Positions 54,737 through 64,000 of a stretch of DNA of 64,000 bases are shown in pieces; within the stretch, counting starts at the first letter, position 1, and each line of letters starts with the position of its first letter. A program made the translations under genes and the position numbers. Below the pieces are notes generated by a model. It was not told the DNA's origin. It saw only the letters and a program-made list of their open reading frames with translations, and made no database searches. Source of the DNA: Ichthyophis bannanicus (taxonomy: Eukaryota; Chordata; Amphibia; Gymnophiona; Ichthyophiidae); NCBI GenBank assembly GCA_033557465.1, contig CM066033.1, forward strand, positions 390,235,289-390,299,288. Direction: 5' to 3'.

Positions 54737-54742
54737 AATAAA
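54737..54742 (+). terminator. HHIPL2 polyadenylation signal
   Basis: AATAAA lies 255 bp after the stop, the first canonical hexamer downstream; no transposon lies between stop and signal. Confidence 0.7.
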
Positions 54743-54769
54743 TCTGCAGCACCTACCCAACTACAGGCC

Positions 54770-55240
54770 TTGCCCACACATTCTCCTTATTTAAGGAACT
54801 CCTTTGCTTATCCTGTGCTTTCTTGCATCCTGGTGCAAATCACACTGTTGAGTGAACTTCTCTCCTTCCCTAATACGTACCCCAATATTTAAGTCTATTG
54901 GTGGCTGTTCTTTCCAGCACCACTCCTAATGTCAGCAAAAGGCCTTCTTACCCTTCTGAAAAACATCCTCATATTGATAAAGCACTTGGGGAAAATTTCC
55001 AATAGGGTACCCAACCGACAATGTACAATTGTAATTTCTACCTTGCACAGATCCAGGCGGTTTTTCCAATACAAGATGCTCATGTACACTGTGTTTGAAT
55101 ATCAGCTTGTTACACAACTAAAAGCCCATATGTACACTTACAGGGTACACTTACAAAGGCATAATATTTACGTATTTCTGGCATGTTGGCTATGCCCATA
55201 CATTTGTGAAACCTAAATGGGGGTGCATAATTTACAGTTG
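54770..55240. other. downstream intergenic sequence
   Basis: No gene or repeat recognised. Open frames 54929-55216 and others lack conserved character. Confidence 0.4.
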
Positions 55241-55249
55241 TGCCCCTGA

Positions 55250-55450
55250 AATATCTTTCTCTGAGGGCAAGTAGGACAATCAGTCCTCACACATGAATGA
55301 TGTCAACCGATGGAGTCAGGACTGAACAAAAGCAAACTAAGCTGTAAGAGCTTTATGGAGCAATGTTCCGCACACATTCCTGATGGACTCCATTGCAAAG
55401 CAAGGTAATACTCTGCCTGAAAGCTCAAAGCTAATTCTTAAAGCAGTTTT
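55250..55450 (+). repeat. DIRS-type terminal repeat remnant
   Basis: GAGGGCAAGTAGGACAATCA then GTCCTCACACATGAATGATG resembles the DIRS terminal region at 1560-1590 and 1280-1310 (AAGTAGGAAGTCAGTCCTCAC, CACATATGGGTGATGG). Diverged, so a probable call only. Confidence 0.45.
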
Positions 55451-56052
55451 GGTGTTCATTTTTAAAAGCTAAGTCTTTTTTCTATACTGCAAAGGGTGAA
55501 TTTGTTTTGTTTGTTTGTAGTGTATGACAAAGGCTCTGTTAGATAGAGTTCATTGTCTTTTTCCTAGCTACCCATTCACAGCTAACTCTTTGAAGCCACT
55601 GACCTCATCAGGTGTTAGGTCCCTCCCTACCCACCCTGACACCCACTCATCTCATGTGAGCCTTCTTGCTTTATAGGGCAACTCCCCAATTAGCTGCACA
55701 CAGGGACATAGAACAGCACTGTTAGAACACACTTAAAAGAGGTTAACTGCTTTTTCTCTTAAAGGACAGCTGAGGAACAGGTAGGGACTTTGGGAGGTCT
55801 CTCTCATTTCACTTCAGCAGGTAACAAAGCTCCATCAACTAAACAATGGCTGGGAAAAATCATATTGCTAAAGCTGCTGCCCCCATTACAGCTTCTGCCT
55901 CTGTCTAGACAGAGATCCAAATGCCAGTTGAAGGACTGGTTCCATGTGCAGGATGCCTGCATGCTGAGGCTCTTGGGAAAGAAGTGGGGGAGCTCAGGGA
56001 AGAGGTGTTGAGGTTGAGAAGCATTTGAGACATTGAGAACTACATTGATGAG

Positions 56053-56753
56053 ATGCTTCTTGAAACATCAAAGCTCTCCGACACAGGTGAAGATGGGAGG
56101 CTACAGAAGGAAGAAGATTGGACACGAGCCACCAGAGCCTGTGGTATCAACACTCCAACTCCTCTAGCCCTTGAAATGACGAACCAGTATCCAGCCCTGG
56201 AAGTGGAGGAGGTGGAAGCATTTGAGGAAAGGGGAGAACCACAGCTCGAGCATCCTAAAGTTGCAGAATCAGTCACCACTAGGAAGCGAAGGGTAATGGT
56301 GGTTGATGATTCTCTTCTGAGGGGTACTGAGATGTCCATCTGCCAATCAGATTTGATGTTCAGAGAGGTGTGCTGTCTGCCAGGTGCCAAAATCCGAGAT
56401 ATTACAGAGAGTTTGCCGAGACTCATCAAACCTACTATTATCTGATGTTGCTCATCCATGTTGGCATAAATGATACTGTTAGGAATCCCTCTGAGCATAT
56501 CAAACGTGACTTCATGGCTCTGGGACAGAGGGTGAAGCATATAGGTGCGCAGGTGGTGGTCTCTTCAATCCTCCCTGTTGAGGGTAAAGGCCGAGGCAGA
56601 GAAGCTTGCATCCTGGAGATGAATGCATGGCTGCATAGATGGTGTCATCGAGAACATTTTGGTTTCCTGGACCATGGGATGATGTCCCAAGAGCTGCAGA
56701 CCCATCTGTCCAAGAAGGGTCAAAGTGTCTTCAGCAACGGACTGGCTAACTGA
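56053..56753 (+). pseudogene. CR1 ORF1 with SGNH/esterase-like domain, frameshifted
   Basis: Two overlapping frames (56053-56445 and 56370-56753) form CR1 ORF1. 'RRVMVVDDSLLRGTEM' carries the block I serine region, 'VCCLPGAKIRDI' follows, then after the shift 'LIHVGINDT' (block III with N) and 'VVSSILPVEGKGRGREACIL', 'MNAWLHRWC'. The domain is an esterase-like fold that CR1 ORF1 proteins carry; its role in transposition is unclear. One frameshift near 56440 separates the two halves. Confidence 0.8.
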
Positions 56754-56863
56754 ATGAAGAGGGCTTTAAACTAGATTCATTGGGATGGGTGAAGAGAGCC
56801 CCCAGGTAAGTGAAGCATTAAATACCTCTGTAGATATGGGTAATAGGGGCAATTATCTGGAAA

Positions 56864-57540
56864 GTGGTGTGTATAAATGCCCATAGCATGGGAAATAAGA
56901 TCCCAGATGTTGAGGCTTTAATGGAAGAGGCTGACTTGGATTTAGTGGTGGTTACAGCGACATGGTTCATGGACAACCATGATTGGGATATAATTATATT
57001 GGGCTATACTTTATTCAGGAAGGACCAGGGTAGGAAGAAGGGGAGGTGGAGTGGCACTATATGTAAAGAATAATATTAAAGCTATAGAATTGCAGGACTT
57101 AAAAGGAAGAGAGGAGGCACTGCGGGTTAAACTAGAAAGAGGGAAAGGGAAATCTATTTGCATTGGAGTAATAGACAGATCCCCTACACATGGAGTAGAA
57201 GTGGATGAAGATTTAATAGAAGACATACACAGTATTGCCAGGAAAGGAGAAGTGCTACTGATAGGTGATTTCAATATGCCAAATGTGGATTAGCACATCC
57301 CTTTTGCAGTGTTATCTAGAAGTAAGGAGATCCTGGATTCTCTACACTTCAGGCAACTGGTAACACAATCCACACATGATAGGGCCATACTGGATTTAGT
57401 GCTTACCAATGGGGAAAGTGTTTCTGATGTTACAGTGGGACATCATCTTGCATCCAATGATCACCAGATGGTATGGTTCAGTATTAGGACTAGGGCTGAT
57501 AAAATCCATTCAAAAGCGAGGGTCTTAGACTTTAGTTAAA
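56864..57540 (+). pseudogene. CR1 ORF2 endonuclease domain
   Basis: 'INAHSMGNKIPDVEALMEEA' begins the domain. 'VVTATWF' occupies the place where the conserved 'ETWL' glutamate should be, so a key catalytic residue appears lost. 'LLIGDFNMPNVD' (D/N pair), 'STHDRAILDLVLTN' and 'LASNDHQMVWFS' (SDH changed to NDH) follow. Two shifts occur, near 57050 and 57293. Confidence 0.75.
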
Positions 57541-57699
57541 CTAACTTTGCCAAGATGGGCCAATACCTCAAAGAGTTGTTAGTGGGATGGGAACAGCTGG
57601 GGGATATAGAAAAACAGTGGGCAAAACTGAAAGGGGATATTTTAAGGGCAACAAACCTTTTTGTTAGAAAGGTGAAAAAATGTAAAAGGAAAAGGAGGC

Positions 57700-58250
57700 T
57701 GCCCAGAGGCAGGTTTTGTCAGACAAATCTGAATGATTTCTTTGACTGGTTGACTAGGGAGTTGGACCAAGGGAGAGCCCTAGATGTGGTGTATTTGGAT
57801 TTCAGTAAAGCCTTTGACACTGTTCTGCACAGTGACTTATAAACAACCTGAACACCCTAAGAATGGACCCTAAAGTTACTGACTGGGTTAGAAATTGGTT
57901 GAGTGTGAAGCGACAAAGGGTACAGGTAAATGGCGCTCACTGAAGAGAAGGAGGTTACCAGTGGTGTGCCCCAGGGATCTGTCCTTGGTCCAATTCTTTT
58001 TAACATCTTTGTTAGTGATATTGCAGAAGGGCTGTCAGGTAAGGTTTGCTTGTCTGTGAATGATTCCAAAATCTGCAATAAAGTAGACACCCAGGAAGGA
58101 GAAGATAACATGAGGAGGGATCTAGCTAAGCTTGAAGAATGGTCTAGAATTTGGCAGCTGAAATTTAATGCTAAAAAATGCAGGGTCATGCATTTGGGCT
58201 GCAAAAATCCAAAGAAACAGTACAGTGTAGGGGGTGGGGTACTTCTGTAG
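57700..58250 (+). pseudogene. CR1 reverse transcriptase fragment
   Basis: It opens at a deletion joint inside the 'GRFCQTNLNDFFDWLTRELD' motif and reads 'VVYLDFSKAFDTVLHSDL' (motif A), then, after a shift, 'GVPQGSVLGPILFNIFVSDI' (motif B) and 'LSVNDSKICN' where FADD should be, so the catalytic pair is lost. The linker between endonuclease and RT (about 180 residues in full CR1) is missing. Confidence 0.75.
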
Positions 58251-58259
58251 CTAAACAGG

Positions 58260-60612
58260 TACATAAGATATGCCATACTGGGTCAGACTAAGGTCCATCA
58301 AGCCCAGTATCCTGTTTCCAAAAGGGGCCAATATAGACCATACATACTTAGCAGTTTCCCCAAAAGAAACAGGTTCCACAATGCTTGTATTGGGTCAAGC
58401 ATCGATATCCTGGGTCCATTTTTAATAATGGTTTATGGACCTTTCCTCCAGGAACTTATCCAAACCTTTTTTAAACCCATCTACACTAACAGCCTTTACT
58501 ACATCCTCTGGTAATAAATTCCAGAGTTTGATTACACGTTGAGTGAAAAAATATTTTCTTTTATTAGTCTTAAATAGTTTACCCTGTAGCTTCATTGCAC
58601 GTCCCCTACTCTTTCTATATTCTGATAACATAAACAATCAATCTACGTTTACCCGTTCCACTCCGTTCATTAATTTATAGACTTCTATCATATCTCCCCT
58701 CAGCCGTCTCTTTTCCAGGTTAAAGAGCCCTAAACCTTTTAGCCTTTCTTCATAGGGGTATACTTCCATCCCCTTTACCATTTTGGTGGCTCTTCTCTGA
58801 ACCTTTTCTAATAATGCTATATCCTTTTTAAGATACGGCGACCAGAATTGCACACAATATTCAAGGTGCAGTTGCACCATGGAACAATACAGAGACATAA
58901 TAATATCCTTTGTTTTAATCTCCATTCCTTTCCTTATGGTACCTAGCATTCTATTTGCTCTCTTGGCCACCGCTGCACACTGGGCCGAGGGTTTTATCAT
59001 GTTATCCACGATGATACCTAAATCTTTTTCCTGGGTGCTGGTTCCTAATATGGAACCTTGCATCGTGTAACCATAGTTTGGGTTGTTCTTCCCAAGGTGC
59101 ATAACTTTGCACTTGTCCATATTAAATTTCATCTGCCATTTTAATGCCCAGTCTTCAAATTTATCAAGATCCTCTTGCAATTTTCCACAATCCTCTTGGG
59201 TTTTAACAACTTTAAATAGTTTTGTGTCATCTGCAAATTTGATAACCTCACTCGTTATTCCCTTTTCCAGGTCATTTATGAATATGTCAAAAAGCAGCAG
59301 ACCCAGCACAGATCCCTGGGGAACACCACTATTCACTTTTTTCCATTGGGAAAATTGTCCATTTAGCCCTACCCTCTGCTTTCTATCTTTTAACCAGTTC
59401 CTGATCCACAATAGTACACTGCCTCCTATCCCATGACTCTAGTTTTGCCAAAAGTCTCTGATGAGGGATCTTGTCAAAGGCTTTCTGAAAGTCCAAATAC
59501 ACTATATCAACCCACTCACCTTTGTCTACCTTTTATTTACACCTTCAAAAAAACATAACAGATTAGTAAAACAAGATCTTCCTTGTCTAAAGCCATGTTG
59601 GCTGTCTCCCATTAAGCCATGACTATCTACATGTTCAGCAATTTTGTTCTTTATGATTGTTTCTACCATTTTTCCTGGTATTGACGTCAGGCTCACCGGT
59701 CTGTAGTTTCCTGGATCACCCCTGGAAACCTTTTTAAAAATTGGCATTACGTTCTCCATTCTCCAATCTTCAGGTATTACAGATGATTTTAATGATAGTT
59801 CACAGATTACTAATAGCAGGTCTGCAATCTCATATTTCAATTCTTTCAACACCCTTGGATGTATATCATCCGGTCCAGGTGATTTGCTACTCTTCATTTT
59901 ATCAAATAGTTGTACTACATCTTCCCGATGTATCTATATTTCCTTCAATTCTTCCGCACCTTTAAATGCCACTTCAGTCATGGGTAACATCCCTACATCT
60001 TTCTCAGTAAAGACCGAAGCAAAGAATTCATTCAGTCTCTCTGCTATTGCCTTGTCGCCTCTTAGTGCCCTTTTAACCCCTCTATCATCTAATGGACCAA
60101 CTGACTCTCTCACAGTTTTTTTGCTACGAATGTACTTGAAATAGTCTTTATTACGTGTTTTTGCTTCTGCAGCAAGCTTCTCAAATTCTCCCTTTGCCTG
60201 CCTTATCAATACCTTGCATTTAACTTGTCAGTGCTTGTGCTGTTTCCAGGTTTCGTCGTTTGGCTCTTTTTTCCATTTCCTGAAAGATGCTTTTTTGGCA
60301 ACAACAGCCTCTCTAACCTCACCTTTAAACCATGCTGGCAGGTTTTTGGACTTCCTTCCACTTTTCTTAAAGCGTGGAATACAGCTGATCTGGGCTGCCA
60401 AGATAGTATTCTTCAACAATACCCAAGCTTGATGTAAGTCTTTAACCTTTGCAACTGCTCCTTTTAGTTTTTTCTTAACTATTTTCCTCATTTTATCATA
60501 GACTCCCTTTCGAAAGTTAAAAGGTAGTATTGTGGATTTCCTTACCATCCCTCCTCCACTAATTAAATGAAACGCGATCATGCTATGATCACTATTGCCA
60601 AGTGATCCCAAT
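58260..60612 (-). mobile_element. CR1 LINE (-), 5'-truncated, inserted in the plus-strand CR1
   Basis: Its 3' end is at 58260 (ACATAAGATATGCCATACTG on the plus strand) and its 5' truncation is at about 60612 within the endonuclease. The plus-strand CR1 continues on both sides. It is the best-preserved LINE in the window: one reading frame over 2 kb with three stops and a short shifted stretch near 59430-59530. Confidence 0.85.
58638..60612 (-). pseudogene. CR1 ORF2 (endonuclease end, RT, C-terminal domain), three stops
   Basis: On the minus strand, 'GNSDHSMIAFHL' marks the endonuclease end. A linker follows with 'KKSGRKSKNLPAWF' and 'SPGPDDIHPRVLKEL', then 'NYRPVSLTSIPGKMVETII', 'HGFRQGRSCFTNLLCFFEGV', 'VYLDFQKAFDKIPHQRLL' (motif A), 'GVPQGSVLGLLLFDIFINDL' (motif B) and 'IKFADDTKLFKVV' (motif C intact). 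The C-terminal part runs to a stop at 58638-58640. In-frame stops are at 60228-60230, 59934-59936 and 59526-59528. Two small indels near 59528 and 59440 compensate one another. Confidence 0.85.
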
Positions 60613-61259
60613 ACCCTTATCTGAAAAGGCAACTGCGAAAGTCAGAAGGATGCTTGGTTGTATAGGGAGAGGAATGGCCAGCAGAAAAGGGAGGTGATAA
60701 TGCCTCTGTATAAGTCTCTGGTGCAACCTCATTTGGAGTATTGTGTTCAATTCTGGAAACCACACCTTCGAATGTATATAAGCAGGTTGGAGTTGGTGTA
60801 GAGGGTGGCTACTAAAATGGTTAAAATAAAATAAATAATGGTCTTCGTTATGAAGCATATGAGGACAGACTTAAGATCTTAATATGTATGCTTTAGAGGA
60901 AAGGTGGGATGGGGCAATATGACAGAGACATTTAAATACCTCCATGGCATAAATGCGCAAGAGGGTCTCTTTCAATTGAAGGCAAGCTCTGCTATGAGGG
61001 GACATAGCATGAGAGTGAAAGAGGATAGACTCAGGAGTAAAATGTGGAAATATTTCTTTATGGAAAGAATGATAGATGTGTGGAATAGTCTCCAAGTGGA
61101 GTTGGTGGACAGCATCTGAATTCAAAAAAGCATGGGACAAACACAGAGGATCTCTAAAGTTAAAAAGAGGATTATTGTAGTTGATATGGAAGGGCAGATA
61201 AGACAGGCCATGTGGTCTTTTTCTGTCATCATGTTTACATTTTTCTATATGGTCCTTCC

Positions 61260-62065
61260 ATGCTGGTTTTACACTCAGGATCACCTGTGTTCTCGTCTTC
61301 TACGAAGCCCAACGGTCATATGTTTTCCATGGGAATTCAGTGAGTAAAAAATTTGTGTTTCAAATTGGATTTTCCTGTAAGGAGCACCTTAGTTGCACTC
61401 CTCACCCACTTAGAAAATCCTCAACAGGCTTTTTATTTGTTTTTTTCTTACAGTTTCCTTACTCTTTTGTGTGGTTCTGGCTTGTACTGGTACTGATGCA
61501 TCGAGCGCCTTTGTTCAAAATTTTTAACATTGATTTTGGCTATTTTTCTACCAATGATCCAGAAACAAAAGACTCACAGTGGCTTCAAGACATGTGGTAA
61601 GTGTGGCAGGATGGTGTCTGTCACAGATTCCTATGAATTCTTCCTGACGTGCCTTGGCCCAAACCGGACAGCCCTACTTTACCACCTGTCAAAAGATAAT
61701 GCTTCCAGGTCTCTGTGACTGTCTAGAGCAGAAAGAGAAGCTCTTCAGTTCAATTAAGTCTAGCCTAAGTGCAATAGTATCAAAGGCATTGCTTTTCAAG
61801 GGTTCTGGAGCTGCGCAAAATGATGGAAATTTATAAACATCGAGAAGACACTGGTTATCTTTGACACTGAGGGTCAGTAATAGCCATCAGAACAGACCAC
61901 TGCTGAAGTCCCACCTGCTACATGCAAACAATTCTGCTTCCCTGGCACAAACATGGAGGGATCCCAATGTCGAGCAAAGGCAAGGAAGCATTGGCACTGG
62001 TCCTTATTAGTGCAAGATGCTGGAGGCAAAAAGATCAAGGCAGCTACCATCTCTTTTCTAAAGAC
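61260..62065 (+). pseudogene. DIRS gag remnant, plus strand
   Basis: 'CGKCGRMVSVTDSYEFFLTC' then 'LGPNRTALLYHLSK' (61600-61700) matches the Cys-rich Gag region of the DIRS element at about 8990-8890 in order and spacing. A serine/lysine stretch follows. The upstream T-rich sequence (61430-61480) fits a DIRS leader. Broken by stops. Confidence 0.55.
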
Positions 62066-62069
62066 TCAC

Positions 62070-62770
62070 TGTAGAGAGAACCACGCATGCTCCTCTACAT
62101 CCGGGGTCATGCAACAGCCTTCAAGAACTTGTATCATCTCTCTCCGCTTCAATCTTTTCAACACTCCGCTGCACGGCTAATCTTCCGCCAGCCTCGTCAT
62201 GCCCATATTACTCCTCTTCTCAGGTCACTTCACTGGCTCCCTATCAATTTCCGTATCCAGTTCAAGCTTCTCCCGCTGACCTATAAATGCATTCACTCTG
62301 CAGCTCCTCAGTACCTTTCTTCTCTTATCTCCCCTTATATCCTCCTTGGGAACTCTGCTCTTCTAGCCAACTGCTTCTATCTGTGCCCTTCTCTCCTACT
62401 GCCAACTCCAGACTTTGCTCCTTTCACCTTGCTGCACCCTATGCCTGGAACAAACTACCTGTGTCTGTATGCCAGGCACCTTCTCTAACCCTCTTCAAAT
62501 CCAGGTTGAAAGCTCACCTCTTCACTGCCACTTTTGGATCTTGACTCACCTAATCTTTCCTTCCCTTGTTTTACCCCTGCTTACACCTTCTGTATTTTGT
62601 TTTGACTAGATTGTTGTGTTTTGACTAGATTGTTGTGTCTTGACTTGACTGTTTTGTTTTTGACTAGATTGTATGCTCTGATGAGCAGGGATTCTCTCTT
62701 ATATGTCTGTGCAGTGCTGCGTATGACTGGAAGCGCTATACAAATGCTCAGTAGTAGTAGTAGTAGCATC
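62070..62770 (+). mobile_element. L2/Rex1-type LINE 3' portion with (TAG)n tail
   Basis: The coding end reads 'FQHSAARLIFRQPRHAHITP', 'LRSLHWLPINFRIQFKLLPL' and 'FKSRLKAHLFTATF', the C-terminal domain after RT. The 3' UTR ends TGGAAGCGCTATACAAATGC and (TAG)n at 62752-62766. It splits the DIRS gag remnant. Confidence 0.75.
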
Positions 62771-62779
62771 AGCCTCCAA

Positions 62780-62995
62780 AATACCTCAAGTGACCCAGGA
62801 GAATATAACTTCTCTTCCTGCAGCACAAACATCATTGGCATCATTAGTTTTCAATGAGGAAGGTTGAGAAAGTCCTGAATCACCATCTAGGAAGGTGCTA
62901 TCTGCATCAATACAAATGCTGGGAGATGTTCAGCTGACTCTGGAGTTCATAGAGATGCTTGGAGACATGATATCAATGCAAAAAGACTGTGGTGT
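62780..62995 (+). pseudogene. DIRS gag remnant, continuation
   Basis: The text after the (TAG)n tail resembles the Gag region between the Cys-rich motif and the C-terminal half (encoding 'ASSDPGEYNFSS'-like and glutamate/leucine-rich stretches). Weak evidence; it rests on position more than on motifs. Confidence 0.3.
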
Positions 62996-63049
62996 TCTAA
63001 AACAGATACAAATTAAAGGACAGATTCATATTAAGAGTACATAAAAATC

Positions 63050-64000
63050 ATACAGACATTAAATGCAACTGGAAGCACGCCCTTGTACACCCCATCCTTA
63101 AAAAACCTCTCCTCGATCCATTGGTCCCTGCTCACTACTGCCCAATTTCCAACCTCCCCTTTCTCTCAAACATTCTGGAAAAATTTGTCTTTGATCAACT
63201 CTCCAAACATCTTCACTCCATTAATTACCTCCATCCCCGACAATCCGGCTTCCGTCAGGGACACAGCATGGAAACAACTCTGACTGCTCTCCTCAATGAA
63301 CTCCATACTTCACACGACCAGGGTGATATCTCAGTAGTGGTCTCCTTTGATCTTTCCTCTGCTTTTGACCTTGTGGATCACTCCCTTCTCCTCTCATGAC
63401 TATGGGACGCAGGCCTCCGTGGTACTGTCCTTCACTGGTTTCATTCCTTCCTTTCTTCCCATTCCTTCTCCCTAGCCTCCTCTACGGACCCACACCCTCT
63501 TTCAAATGCCTTCCCCTTCCCTGTGGGGTCCCTCAAGGCTCTGTTCTGGCCCCCTAATTGTTTAATCTTTTCCTTACACCACTGGCCCTTCGTATCCAGC
63601 AGACCAGTCTATCTGCTTTTTTCTATGTGGATGACATAATTATCATTCACTACACTAATCCGCTTCACCCAGATCTCACACCTTTGAACTCATGTCTTAC
63701 TCTCGTCTCCAATTGGCTATCTTCAAACTGTCTCTACCTCAACTTCACCAAAACCTCAGCCATCTGGTTCACATTTGGAAGCCCCTGCTCCTCTCTTGCC
63801 CCAACTCTTAACCACTCTGCAATTCCTACTGTCTCCTCCTTCAAATACCTTGGTGTTCTCCTCGACTCAAACCTCACCTTCAAAGACCACATATCGCACC
63901 TAGCTAAGATATCTTATTTCTTTCTCCAGCAAATTCGATCTATCTGCCCTTTTCTGTCCCCCTCAGCCCTGACCACCCTCACATTATCTGCAGTTTTATC
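63050..64000 (+). mobile_element. L2/Rex1-type LINE, RT region, continues beyond window
   Basis: From about 63075: 'HPILKKPLLDPLVPAHYCPI', 'SNLPFLSNILEKFVFDQL', 'RQSGFRQGHSMETTLTALLN', 'VVSFDLSSAFDLVDHSLLLS' (motif A), a stop at 63397-63399, then 'FFYVDDIIIIH' (motif C as YVDD) near 63620-63650 and 'KYLGVLLDSNLTFKDHI' near 63845-63890. It is 5'-truncated near 63050 and cut by the window end. Confidence 0.8.

Larger units (their letters stand above)
55785..61250 (+). mobile_element. CR1 LINE (+), internally deleted and split by another CR1
   Basis: Plus-strand CR1 pieces run from ORF1 (55785-56760) through ORF2 endonuclease (56860-57540), a deletion joint near 57690, and RT (57700-58250). They resume at about 60612 with the C-terminal region ('[12 protein letters not shown]' and '[13 protein letters not shown]'-type) and the 3' end to about 61250. 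A minus-strand CR1 fills 58260-60612. The 5' border is approximate. Confidence 0.8.

Noticed and set aside
54770..64000. A second cellular gene downstream of HHIPL2
   Set aside because: All protein-like stretches in this interval are CR1, DIRS or L2/Rex1 remnants.

Overview
The window looks like an amphibian nuclear genome, most probably a caecilian; this rests on the repeat landscape and is only moderately certain. It is about 90% transposable-element and other repeat sequence. The only cellular gene I can support is the 3' half of HHIPL2 (hedgehog-interacting-protein-like 2) on the + strand. Five coding exons with clean GT-AG borders (10523-10649, 14610-14755, 16365-16446, 52997-53079, 54013-54482) give a continuous 301-residue C-terminal part plus stop. 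The upstream exons lie outside the window. The intron between 16446 and 52997 is 36.5 kb and is almost entirely mobile DNA.

Layout. 1-1230: a nested inverted repeat. 1240-9460: a decayed minus-strand DIRS-type tyrosine-recombinase retrotransposon with inverted termini, interrupted by an L2/CR1-group LINE (about 4511-7323). 9600-10016: an unrecognised ORF. 10.2-14.4 kb: tRNA-type SINE, CR1 LINE and MITEs between HHIPL2 exons. 17472-31421: a 13.95-kb Harbinger-type DNA transposon with matching termini, a CAA target duplication and two apparently intact spliced genes (DDE transposase on the minus strand, Myb/SANT-like protein on the plus strand). It also carries long subterminal arrays containing tRNA-like modules. 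33.4-36.2 kb: an RTE/BovB-type LINE. 37.2-37.9 kb: a 699-bp insertion that is mostly one palindrome, flanked by a 15-bp duplication. 39.6-40.2 kb: a 122-bp minisatellite. 41.9-50.5 kb: LINE and SINE fragments. 50698-52480: a second, truncated Harbinger relative with the same kind of tRNA-like array. 55.2-64 kb, downstream of HHIPL2: nested CR1 elements in opposite orientations, DIRS gag remnants and further LINE sequence running off the end.

The most interesting unit is the Harbinger element. Its transposase has the D-D-E triad (D196, D246, E308) once one intron is removed. The Myb-like partner has three exons. The pre-insertion site can be reconstructed in an older repeat. The subterminal regions hold GTTA-rich motif clusters beside the right end and arrays of pol-III-like A-box/B-box modules on both strands, which a cut-and-paste transposon would not be expected to need. 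The ordinary Harbinger division of labour is a transposase that cuts and a Myb-like partner that helps it enter the nucleus and bind the ends. I infer the same here from homology only.
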